From Misgurnus anguillicaudatus (lineage: Eukaryota; Chordata; Actinopteri; Cypriniformes; Cobitidae): a DNA stretch of 64,000 nt. Positions 50,283 through 64,000 of this stretch are shown piece by piece. Below the pieces are notes generated by a model that worked only from the letters and a program-made list of their open reading frames with translations, was not told the DNA's origin and searched no databases. The stretch spans positions 25,273,501-25,337,500 of the forward strand of contig NC_073361.2 in the NCBI RefSeq assembly GCF_027580225.2, written 5' to 3'. The translations under genes were made by a program, and so were the position numbers. Numbering within the stretch: position 1 is the stretch's first letter; each line of letters starts with the position of its first letter.

Positions 50283-52469
50283 CATTATATTATACATTAT
50301 TTAGCCTACTTATTTTTTGTACACATATAAAGAAGATGCACGTAATGACAAATCTTCACGCTTTCCTAACTCACTTTTTAAATATCTTTACAAAAGCGTC
50401 TGCTTAATGCCTAATGTAAATGTATGTAAATGTAATGAGAAGTCCAAACGTCAATCATTTAATCTGGTCTGTTTTATTTTAGATGGATGTGCGTCTCTTT
50501 CATATTAATTAAATGTCATATTTGTTAACTCATCCAATATTTATTTAATGTTACTTCCTCCAGCGACAGCAAAATCTCCTAAATAAAAAATGCAAAGCAA
50601 AAGAACTTTACAGATAATAAATATCATCATGGATTTCTTTTCGAGCTCTTTTGCTTCTATGACAAACTGCTCTAAAATTTTCTATAGACCATCGCTGCGC
50701 TGAGGAAAAAGCCTTTATATGGAGCTGGTTTGGGCGTGTTTTATGCAAATTACCAACCTCGTGCATGCGGCCGCTCATGTTGAACACTCCAAATTCACTA
50801 ATGTAAGAACAAATATAAGAACAAATTCATACGCACGTGTTGTGAATTATGCTGAAAGTTTTGTGAGAAGTTCAAGTGTGCATTTAAAGACGAAAACGTA
50901 CGCAATTATTAGTAAATGAGACCAATTGATGTTACAGTCCTGTTTGCTTCGTCTTCATTCATTATTTTCATTGTTTTTGCGATTTTCCAGCATTCTGACC
51001 AACATCCTGGATGTGCACCAGAACATGGGCTACTGTCCTCAGTATGATGCTATAGATGACCTTCTGACAGGCAGGGAACATCTGCATCTTTATGCACGGC
51101 TCAGAGGAGTCCCAGAATCAGAGATCAACAGAGTCAGACTTTCTCTAATCCGTAATTTCTCTCTCTCTCTGTATTCTTGCTAAATATCTTGATCTCTCTT
51201 GGATGCAGGTGGCTGAATGGGGAATCCGGAAGTTGGGTTTATGTGAGTATGCCGGCTGCAGTGCAGGCACTTACAGCGGAGGAAACAAGCGTAAACTCTC
51301 CACAGCTATTGCAATGATTGGTTGTCCTGCTCTTCTGCTACTGGTAAGAGACTTTCTGTGATGTTTATCTCAAAACATGATTAGCAGATGTTGTTTTGCT
51401 GAATAGATGTGTTCTCCTCCTGTATCAGGATGAGCCAACCACAGGTATGGATCCCCAGTCTCGCAGGTTCCTCTGGAACTCCATCATGAGCGTTATACAG
51501 GATGGGAGGGCTGTAGTCCTTACCTCACACAGGCAAGAATAAATAATATAAATATATAATAATACATAACACTAAATTCTGTGTAAACAAAAAAATAGAT
51601 ACCCTTTTTTGTGTTTTTACCAACAGCATGGAGGAATGTGAAGCTCTATGTACACGACTGGCCATCATGGTGAATGGAACCTTTAAGTGTCTCGGCTCCA
51701 TCCAGCAATTAAAATACAAGTACGAATCCACCTGGTTTTATTTCTACCAAAATGATTAGTGTGTATTTTTCTCTAGGTTTTCCACATCTTGATATGTTGC
51801 TTGAATTTCCTATGTCTAAACTTCTCAGATTTGGTGATGGATACGTGGTCACCATGAAAATCAGAGCAGCCAAAGCGGGCCTGGTACCAGATCTGAACCC
51901 GGCTGAAGCGTTTATGGAGAGCACATTTCCAGGCTGCATTCAGCGAGAAAAGCATTTTAATATTTTACAATATGAGATCTCTTCCTCCTCTTTGGCCAAA
52001 ATCTTCCAACTAGTTTTGGCCAATAAGGAAAGGCTGAATATCGAAGATTACGCGGTTTCCCAGACGACCCTGGACCAGGTATTTTTAATGATCTAGTTCT
52101 TAATATTTTAATTAAAAGACAGGGTACTCTTATTCTGTATTCTTGGTGTGCTATAAGCCTGAGAAATATGTGATGCTCTTAATATAGTCCAAGACAGAGT
52201 AATTCATAATACAGAAGGTGTAAAGGTGTAACGCTGAGACAGGATGTCCCGAACCAGACGAATGCAGAAACTGCTATTATAGTTTCAATGACTGCATGTG
52301 ACAATTTACTCCTGTTTGACTCCTGATGGTCTTGGTTTCTTTCCTCCTTAAGGTATTTGTGAATTTTGCCAAACAGCAGTCCGGAGAGGATGAGACTATT
52401 GTGTTGCACCCGAGGGCGGCCGGTGCCCGACGAGACGTGAGAGTCTTTCCTGCAAAATCGAAAGCATGA
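11506..52469 (+). CDS. abca4: abca4, retinal ABC transporter (ABCA subfamily), complete
   Basis: I resolve 49 coding exons totalling 6879 nt (2292 residues plus TGA; the human protein is 2273). Most exon lengths equal those I recall for human ABCA4. Architecture is TM1, large exocytoplasmic domain 1, TM bundle 1, NBD1, linker, TM12-type half with exocytoplasmic domain 2, TM bundle 2, NBD2 and a VFVNFA C-terminal motif. Walker A is GHNGAGKT (about 995-1002) in NBD1 and GVNGAGKT (about 1983-1990) in NBD2; signatures are LSGGM and YSGGN; Walker B pairs are D1118/E1119 and D2106/E2107. Family knowledge: ABCA4 sits in photoreceptor outer-segment disc rims and flips N-retinylidene-phosphatidylethanolamine to the cytoplasmic leaflet. 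[27 protein letters not shown] segments separate it from ABCA1 and ABCA7. Both NBDs keep key residues, so it should be functional. Exons are listed in the five entries below. Teleosts can have two paralogues; which one this is cannot be told here. Confidence 0.95.
12752..12975. repeat. Palindromic hAT-like MITE (CAGTGGTTCCCAACTC ends)
   Basis: The ends read CAGTGGTTCCCAACTCCAGT and GAAGTTGGGAACCACTG, and most of the 224 bp is self-complementary (CAGAATCTTTTAGATGTCTC / GAGACATCTAAAAGATTCTG). CAGTGGTTC-type ends are common in hAT-derived elements. It lies in abca4 intron 3. The rest of intron 3 and intron 4 (13184-13989) hold nothing recognisable. Confidence 0.82.
15140..16371. mobile_element. 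Three-level nest of two palindromic element families
   Basis: Outer: a family-B element (ACTGCAAAAAA ends, AAGACAAAAATACTAAG inside) runs 15140-15353 and resumes at 16211-16371 with GCACAAATTCATTTAAATTT. Middle: a reverse family-A element at 15353-16211 (TTTAAAGG...CCCCTTTAA). Inner: a second family-B element at 15691-16123 inside the family-A copy, between CTATATG and TGGTATTTTGAG, which are adjacent in intact family-A copies. All are non-coding and lie in abca4 intron 5. The remaining part of intron 5 before this (14118-15139) shows no recognisable element. Confidence 0.82.
16538..17677. mobile_element. Inverted-repeat element with inserted family-B copies
   Basis: The ends are TAGCTGCGTTTCCATTACCC and GTAATGGAAATACAGCTA. 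Inside lie a partial family-B copy (about 16679-16880) and a complete one (about 17072-17386). The left flank (16448-16537) is a GGGATAGTTCACC-type element that seems to resume after 17677 (GACTTCAATTG), so the insertion probably split it. Non-coding, abca4 intron 5. Confidence 0.68.
17731..17905. repeat. Small inverted-repeat element (AGCTGTCACTGGGGC ends)
   Basis: Ends AGCTGTCACTGGGGC and GCCCCAATGACAGCT enclose GGTACCAAATGTATAC-like sequence. Related copies: the outer element at 48785-49848 and a fragment at 58287-58479. It lies in abca4 intron 5; 17906-18364 has nothing recognisable. Confidence 0.7.
18563..20026. other. abca4 intron 6, first part: no gene, AT-rich tract
   Basis: No exon or recognisable element is seen in 18563-19640. 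From about 19640 to 19900 the sequence is an AT-rich low-complexity tract dominated by TATATAAATA-type runs with GTGTGTG/ACACACA patches. The short reading frames across it have no family features. Confidence 0.5.
20027..20440. repeat. Minisatellite of 21-nt CACGTG units inside an inverted-repeat element
   Basis: Units of about 21 nt (GTTTCACGTGAGCACGGGGA) are repeated roughly fourteen times from 20125 to 20360; many contain the palindrome CACGTG. A few units lie in the opposite orientation at 20035-20118, and the block is flanked by TAAAGTTTAGTTTCGC (20027) and GCGAAACTAAACTTTA (ending 20382), so a palindromic element appears to have expanded internally. Because the unit length is a multiple of three, several frames on both strands stay open; these are not genes. 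It lies in abca4 intron 6. Confidence 0.85.
21890..22334. repeat. Inverted-repeat element (GGTGTTTTCACA ends)
   Basis: Ends GGTGTTTTCACACCTT and GAACTTGTGGAAACACC; interior arms with AAAAGGACC / GGTTCTCTT motifs mirror each other. Non-coding, in abca4 intron 7. Just upstream, 21415-21540 resembles the fragment at 24380-24470 and the element at 57077-57304 (GGTTCCATAAAGAATCTTTA). Confidence 0.65.
23211..23496. repeat. Palindromic element made of ACCAGC/GCTGGT units
   Basis: Ends CCTGCTGAAAAAAACAGCAT and GATGCTGTTTTTTTCAGCAG. The interior is a run of short ACCAGCAT and ACCAGCTAA units that switch to the complementary GCTGGT in the middle. Common architecture of cyprinid fold-back repeats; abca4 intron 9. 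Confidence 0.8.
23711..24256. repeat. Tandem duplication of a 275-bp GC-rich unit
   Basis: The unit starts ATGCTACGTACACACCAAAC and ends near TGTGAACCCACAGTA; it recurs directly from 23986 with ATGCTATGTACACACCAAAC and ends TGTGAACCCATAGTA. Both copies contain GGCGAATAGCG and the ACGGCAAACGCGCCGCCCAT segment, unusually CpG-rich for the region. A reading frame over copy 1 is not preserved in copy 2, so it is not treated as coding. abca4 intron 9. Confidence 0.82.
25772..25925 (-). mobile_element. tRNA-derived SINE
   Basis: Read on the minus strand, a tRNA-like head (TAGCTCACTGATAGAGCATT, then GGGTTCGAACCCAGGGA, the A and B box regions) is followed by CAAGTCGCTTTGGATAAAAA and GCGTCTGCCAATG, the tail typical of many fish SINEs. 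About 154 bp; abca4 intron 11. Further copies: 43728-44788 (interrupted), 47440-47565, and fragments near 28400-28460, 30015-30085 and 50390-50430. Confidence 0.85.
26420..26785. repeat. Degenerate inverted-repeat element
   Basis: TCAATTCCAATTCTCAAGAA near 26488 is mirrored by CTTTGTGTTCTTGGAATTGA near 26755, with a moderately GC-rich middle. The ends are not clear. It lies in abca4 intron 11; the rest of that intron (26800-27889) shows no recognisable feature. Confidence 0.45.
28496..29042. repeat. Two direct copies of a 230-bp repeat
   Basis: GCCAATAGTTGCCGGGGCTTG (28496 on) and GCCAATAGTTGGCAGGGCTTG (28829 on) open two similar blocks that share GATAACCGAAAATG, GCTGAGGTGGCTGGTTGCTG and CAAGTGGCCACGCCCTTAAT. 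The copies are in the same orientation, separated by about 70 bp. Non-coding; abca4 intron 13. Downstream, 29043-29340 continues as another repeat-like block with CTATGGGAATTGATTTCC. Confidence 0.75.
29677..31639 (+). other. abca4: abca4 exons 14-18: TM bundle 1 and charged linker
   Basis: Exons: 29677-29899, 30688-30909, 31033-31237, 31310-31390, 31472-31639 (residues 646-946). The first three encode the hydrophobic bundle ([20 protein letters not shown], the coupling segment [17 protein letters not shown], then several membrane spans including [20 protein letters not shown]). Exon 17 (81 nt) continues [18 protein letters not shown]; exon 18 (168 nt) is a hydrophilic Lys/Glu/Asp-rich linker leading into NBD1. 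Exons 17 and 18 are longer than the human counterparts as I recall them (65 and 90 nt) but keep the frame: AA|TC and G|AA junctions read through. Confidence 0.9.
32331..33663. mobile_element. Outer element with two abutting inner palindromes
   Basis: Outer ends TTAAAGGGCACCTGTTACC and GATTTTGCATAATAGGGGCC...TTTAA are the same family as 445-900. Inner A (32551-32904) has ends AAGGTACATTCACATTATAA and TTATAATGTGAATGTACCTT. Inner B (32906-33381) has ends ACCCTACAGTCACATTAGCT and AGCTAATGTGACTGGAGGGT. Both share internal GAGCGACA-type sequence and so may be related. All non-coding, in abca4 intron 18. The first part of this intron (31640-32330) holds nothing recognisable. Confidence 0.78.
35443..36871 (+). 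repeat. Tetranucleotide microsatellite (TCTG/TCTA), 1.4 kb
   Basis: Imperfect TCTG, TCTA and TTTC units fill almost the whole of abca4 intron 22 (35378-36970), starting 65 bp after the exon 22 donor and ending about 100 bp before the exon 23 acceptor. The pyrimidine-rich plus strand contains few stops in any frame and gives false reading frames of 119-273 codons composed of Ser, Leu, Cys and Val; the first also captures real exon 22, and one captures the start of real exon 23. Confidence 0.95.
37412..37735. repeat. Inverted-repeat element (AAAGCAACACCAAAGAG ends), copy 1
   Basis: Ends TTAAAGCAACACCAAAGAG and CTCTTTTGTGTTGCTTTAA. The interior (GGGTGAACGGCACTTTCACA, TCGGCCAAAACCGCACTAAA) is repeated in reverse orientation at 49366-49687 in intron 43. 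abca4 intron 24. Confidence 0.85.
38220..38558. repeat. Palindromic MITE, GGGATAGTTCACC family
   Basis: Starts TTAAAGGGATAGTTCACCCC and ends TTTTGGGTGAACTGTCCTTTTAA. Arms include CATCATTTACTCACCCTCAT and its reverse complement. abca4 intron 25. Confidence 0.85.
38786..39600. repeat. Inverted-repeat element (AGGTCCCGTACACACTGCA ends)
   Basis: Left end AGGTCCCGTACACACTGCA is mirrored by TGCAGTGTGTATGAGACCT at the right end, 815 bp away. Sub-terminal CAGTGTGTACATAACCG also recurs inverted near the left end. Non-coding; abca4 intron 26. The following stretch 39720-40120 shares AGATTTATAAAAGA, CGATTCTTTCCG and GACTCATGACCCGG with 54180-54500 in the reductase gene and is another dispersed repeat. 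Confidence 0.72.
40296..40523. repeat. Short inverted-repeat element (TTAAAGGAACAGTATGTA)
   Basis: Perfect 18-bp ends TTAAAGGAACAGTATGTA and TACATACTGTTCCTTTAA bound 228 bp of non-coding sequence with two direct GTGATTGC-ACCAGTTTT segments. It ends 48 bp before the exon 27 acceptor of abca4. Confidence 0.85.
41942..42580. repeat. MITE-like element, GGGACACTCCAC family, copy 3
   Basis: Right end AAAAAGTGGTGTCCCTTTAA and a diverged left end (TTAAGAGACATTCCAGTTTT) enclose the same interior as the copies at 1585 and 6308 (GGATTCCAAAACGGTGAAAA, GCTAAGCTATGCTAAAAGTG). It begins about 15 bp after the donor of the 33-nt exon 32 of abca4. Confidence 0.85.
43728..44788 (-). mobile_element. SINE split by a 916-bp inverted-repeat element
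   Basis: The SINE tail (43728-43793) and tRNA-like head (44710-44788, with GGGAATCGAACCCATGA) are separated by an element at 43794-44709 with ends GGTGATTCTCACGAAAAC and GTTTCGTGAGAATCACC. The 5-mer ATGTG occurs on both sides (43789-43793 and 44710-44714), as expected of a target-site duplication. The inserted element has no evident ORF and is AT-rich. abca4 intron 36. Confidence 0.82.
46072..47268 (+). mobile_element. Tc1-like DNA transposon, 1.2 kb, with TA duplication
   Basis: Terminal repeats CACTCACCTAAAGGATTATT and AATAATCCTTTAGGTGAGTG are near-perfect, flanked by TA at 46070-46071 and 47269-47270, the target of Tc1/mariner elements. The single transposase gene is on the plus strand (separate entry). 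The element sits in abca4 intron 40 in the same orientation as the gene. Confidence 0.95.
46207..47207 (+). pseudogene. Tc1-like transposase, disrupted
   Basis: The reading frame opens at ATG 46207 ([14 protein letters not shown]), then meets several stops before and after the helix-turn-helix [16 protein letters not shown]. From 46498 the same frame is open (WSDKPRF with the first catalytic Asp, [11 protein letters not shown], then QQDNAP with the second). A frameshift near 46945 moves the last part to another frame ([16 protein letters not shown], with the catalytic Glu of a DD34E triad). The catalytic residues are recognisable, but the frame is broken in at least five places, so no active enzyme is expected. 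Family role: cut-and-paste transposition at TA. Confidence 0.9.
47440..47565 (-). mobile_element. tRNA-derived SINE, second full copy
   Basis: On the minus strand a decayed tRNA-like head (TAGATCAATTGGTAGAGGTT, GGTTTGAGTCCCAGGGA) precedes the GTCACTTTGGATAAAA tail. It ends 24 bp before the exon 41 acceptor of abca4. Confidence 0.8.
47711..47792 (+). other. abca4: abca4 intron 41 with GC donor
   Basis: Exon 41 must end ...CTATCAAAG at 47710 to keep frame and the conserved length of 121 nt; the next bases are GCATGT, so the 82-nt intron is GC-AG (acceptor TTGCAG at 47787-47792). The nearest GT (GTCCAC, 47721) would shift the frame. Confidence 0.85.
48100..48710. repeat. 611-bp near-perfect palindrome
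   Basis: Ends TTAAAGGAATAGTCTACTCA and TGAGTAGACTATTCCTTTAA. Arms of about 250 bp match nearly base for base, including TTGATACATCCCTCTATCAT and GCACTTTTGGGAGTACTTCG, around a short CCCTCTCCCATTATGAGAGT centre. One arm has an extra ~50-bp piece (GTTAGAAGTGACCAAACACA). It lies in abca4 intron 43 and could extrude as a cruciform. The open frame at 48254-48505 crosses the palindrome and is not a gene. Confidence 0.92.
48785..49848. mobile_element. Three-level nest of inverted-repeat elements
   Basis: Outer element 48785-49848 (CTGTCAGAAATAAAGGTAC ... GGTACCACCCCTCTGACAG). Middle element 48867-49776 with ends GTAGAGGTCTTC and GAAGACCTCTAC, containing CGGGTC-rich sequence. Inner element 49366-49687 with ends TTAAAGCAACACTAAAGA and TTTGGTGTTGCTTTAA, an inverted copy of 37412-37735. 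No coding frames. abca4 intron 43. The rest of that intron (49849-50990) is AT-rich, with a (TTA)n tract near 50243-50280 and a SINE tail near 50395. Confidence 0.82.
51533..51626 (+). other. abca4: abca4 intron 46 with GC donor
   Basis: Exon 46 ends ACCTCACACAG at 51532 and is followed by GCAAGA, a near-consensus GC donor (AG|GCAAG). The acceptor is CCAACAG at 51620-51626. The junction TCA CAC AG|C ATG restores the conserved H-loop SHSMEEC, and exon length (104 nt) equals the human exon. Confidence 0.88.
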
Positions 52470-52787
52470 AAATATGGAGATGTCGAACTGTTGCAGTGCC
52501 GAAGAAAAATAAGGAAGAGATTTAAAAATTCTGTCTTGCGGTAAGACACAAATCTGCTTTGCACACCTTCTTTGCTTGGCCTTGTTTAGAAATTAATCTA
52601 CATAAAATACAGACACAACTAGACTGTAATAGTATTATGAAAACTTTAGCACTTTATTATATCTATATAATTTTTTTACAAAATGTTTATTATGAAAACA
52701 AATTTAATGTTGCAATAGAATTTATTGCAAAGGCTTATTGCTGTTTTTGAAATGCATATTGCATTATGTGACATATTGCAAGTCGAC

Positions 52788-52826
<39 letters not shown>

Positions 52827-52902
52827 TGTTTAACTGCAATCAAACTGAATATTTAACATTGAATGTCCAGTTTTATAATTTGTTTACTAGAAATGTTTGA
52901 AA

Positions 52903-52908
52903 AATAAA
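52903..52908 (+). promoter_or_regulatory. abca4: Putative abca4 poly(A) signal
   Basis: AATAAA lies 434 nt after the chosen stop codon, the first canonical hexamer on the plus strand downstream of exon 49. Confidence 0.5.
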
Positions 52909-53117
52909 AGTTCACATCACAAGTTTTGCATTAAGTTATTTTAATAAAAATGCTGTACAGTAGTACTATTAATGGCACTTTTGCTTTAAAATCATAATAA
53001 TCCCTATTTTTGTTTGGAATAAATATTAGCTGTGATTCACGTTCAAAATGTTAAAGATCAATATTTTAATATAAATGTGTTTTAGCGTCTTCATCTGTTA
53101 ATGAAAAAATGTCTTTC

Positions 53118-53123
53118 TTTATT
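53118..53123 (-). promoter_or_regulatory. Putative poly(A) signal of the enoyl reductase gene
   Basis: TTTATT on the plus strand is AATAAA on the minus strand, about 280 nt after the reductase stop codon. It lies beyond the plausible abca4 cleavage site, so the two transcripts need not overlap. Confidence 0.45.
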
Positions 53124-53400
53124 GCTGAAGTAATTCATCACATTTGTGATTTGCACAGAGGTAGATATCAAAATTGCATATTAGGTGGTTGTTGTAATGA
53201 GTTAACCAACACAATTACTGTATGTAATCTGAAACATTCCCACTAATCTAATTCACTCTGCTTATATAAAATCCCCAGATACAGACCATTGTAAACAGTA
53301 CACAGCTTCATTTAAATGCAGCTGTTCACCTCTGTCACCGTTATTCAGGATTATCATATCTCTGGATATTTTGATCTCAGCTATGCTCTGATCAACTTGG

Positions 53401-63537
<10,137 letters not shown>

Positions 63538-64000
63538 TTTGTGGCCCTCGTTGTTTTTTGTCTGACGTAATATAAGAGTCCCCTGAACTGGACTCTTACA
63601 GGCTGCACTGCACCTATCACTGCCAGTGAGAATTCTCCATTCCTATCACTCTCTCTCTCTCCTTCTCTCGCTCTCTCTCCCTTCCAATAAGGGTGTTCTT
63701 GAAACCTGACACTCTGGTTTGCTATCTTATAGCCAATGTTACTGTGTGGGGAGTCATCAGGAAAGCCCTCCACTGTCTGATGAGGGTAAAAATAGAAAAT
63801 AACCTCTGAGTTATGGTCATGAATGTGCTTTCGGCTTCTTGACTAAAATGTAACAGAGAGGCATCTCCTTGAGACCATCTGGTCTTTAAATTTATCCTAC
63901 TCCTTATGCTCTTTTATGATGTTTTCATCTCTAAAATGTACCACACAATAAGTTCAATAGAATATGTACAGTACTGCTGTCCTACACCATATCAGTTTGG
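63538..64000 (-). promoter_or_regulatory. 5' flank of the enoyl reductase gene
   Basis: The start codon context on the minus strand is CCACAAAATGAG with A at -3. Upstream are a CT-rich tract (63645-63685) and ordinary sequence to the window edge. No TATA box or CpG island is evident, and the transcription start cannot be placed from sequence. A short frame at 63534-63773 covers the start codon region in another frame and is not believed. Confidence 0.4.

Larger units (their letters stand above)
47590..52469 (+). other. abca4: abca4 exons 41-49: nucleotide-binding domain 2 and C-terminus
   Basis: Exons: 47590-47710, 47793-47855, 47948-48054, 50991-51132, 51209-51343, 51429-51532, 51627-51719, 51829-52078, 52353-52469 (residues 1916-2292). 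Walker A opens exon 43, [20 protein letters not shown] is the Q-loop region in exon 44, [15 protein letters not shown] is in exon 45, [13 protein letters not shown] in exon 46 and the H-loop [11 protein letters not shown] spans 46/47. Exon 49 begins with VFVNFAKQ, the conserved ABCA C-terminal motif. Exons 41 and 46 are followed by GC rather than GT donors. The end is either the TGA at 52467-52469 read straight through, or a splice at 52436 (GAC|GTGAGA) into an exon not identified. Confidence 0.92.
52470..53400. other. Convergent abca4 / enoyl reductase intergenic region
   Basis: Both genes end here tail to tail, 931 bp between stop codons. Contents: candidate abca4 poly(A) signal at 52903, a (TAA)n microsatellite at 52788-52825, and a TTTATT (AATAAA on the minus strand) at 53118-53123 as candidate signal for the reductase gene. 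Confidence 0.7.

Overview
This is a 64 kb stretch of a fish nuclear genome. Spliced genes with GT-AG introns, a tRNA-derived SINE, an L2-clade LINE, a Tc1-like transposon and very many short palindromic elements with ends such as TTAAAGGGATAGTTCACC point to a teleost, most likely a cyprinid. There is no bacterial, phage, plasmid or CRISPR content. Exon boundaries were read by eye from splice sites, reading phase and similarity to recalled vertebrate families; no alignment was run.

Layout. (1) 1174-8207, plus strand: the last four coding exons of a Rho GTPase-activating protein, identified as arhgap29. They encode the C-terminal part of the RhoGAP domain and the long tail ending in a PDZ-type FV terminus; the 5' part lies outside the window. 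Its first visible intron holds a nearly full-length L2-type LINE on the minus strand (about 2241-5805). (2) 8208-11505: intergenic, with palindromic elements and a decayed LINE fragment. (3) 11506-52469, plus strand: a complete abca4, the photoreceptor retinoid/phospholipid importer. I resolve 49 coding exons, 6879 nt, 2292 residues, and every exon phase closes. Two introns (41 and 46) use GC donors. (4) 52470-53400: short convergent intergenic region. (5) 53401-63537, minus strand: a complete 13-exon gene for a 311-residue TECR-family trans-2,3-enoyl-CoA reductase. Its 5' flank fills the rest.

The three genes do not form an operon. arhgap29 next to abca4 is the vertebrate gene order on human 1p22. 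The enoyl reductase (fatty-acid elongation in the ER) is a tail-to-tail neighbour without an evident functional link.

Much of the abca4 intron sequence is repetitive: elements nested up to three deep, a SINE split by an insertion with a 5-bp duplication, a 611-bp near-perfect palindrome, a 21-nt minisatellite carrying CACGTG, and a 1.4-kb TCTG/TCTA microsatellite in the intron just after the NBD1 Walker B exon. A CA/GCAC/TC microsatellite sits at the centre of a large inverted repeat in the reductase gene. I found no convincing new biochemical system. The most interesting points are the two GC-AG introns, a cysteine-rich insertion in the abca4 regulatory linker, its alternative C-terminus, the LINE ORF broken by only two stops, and the nested insertions that date one another.
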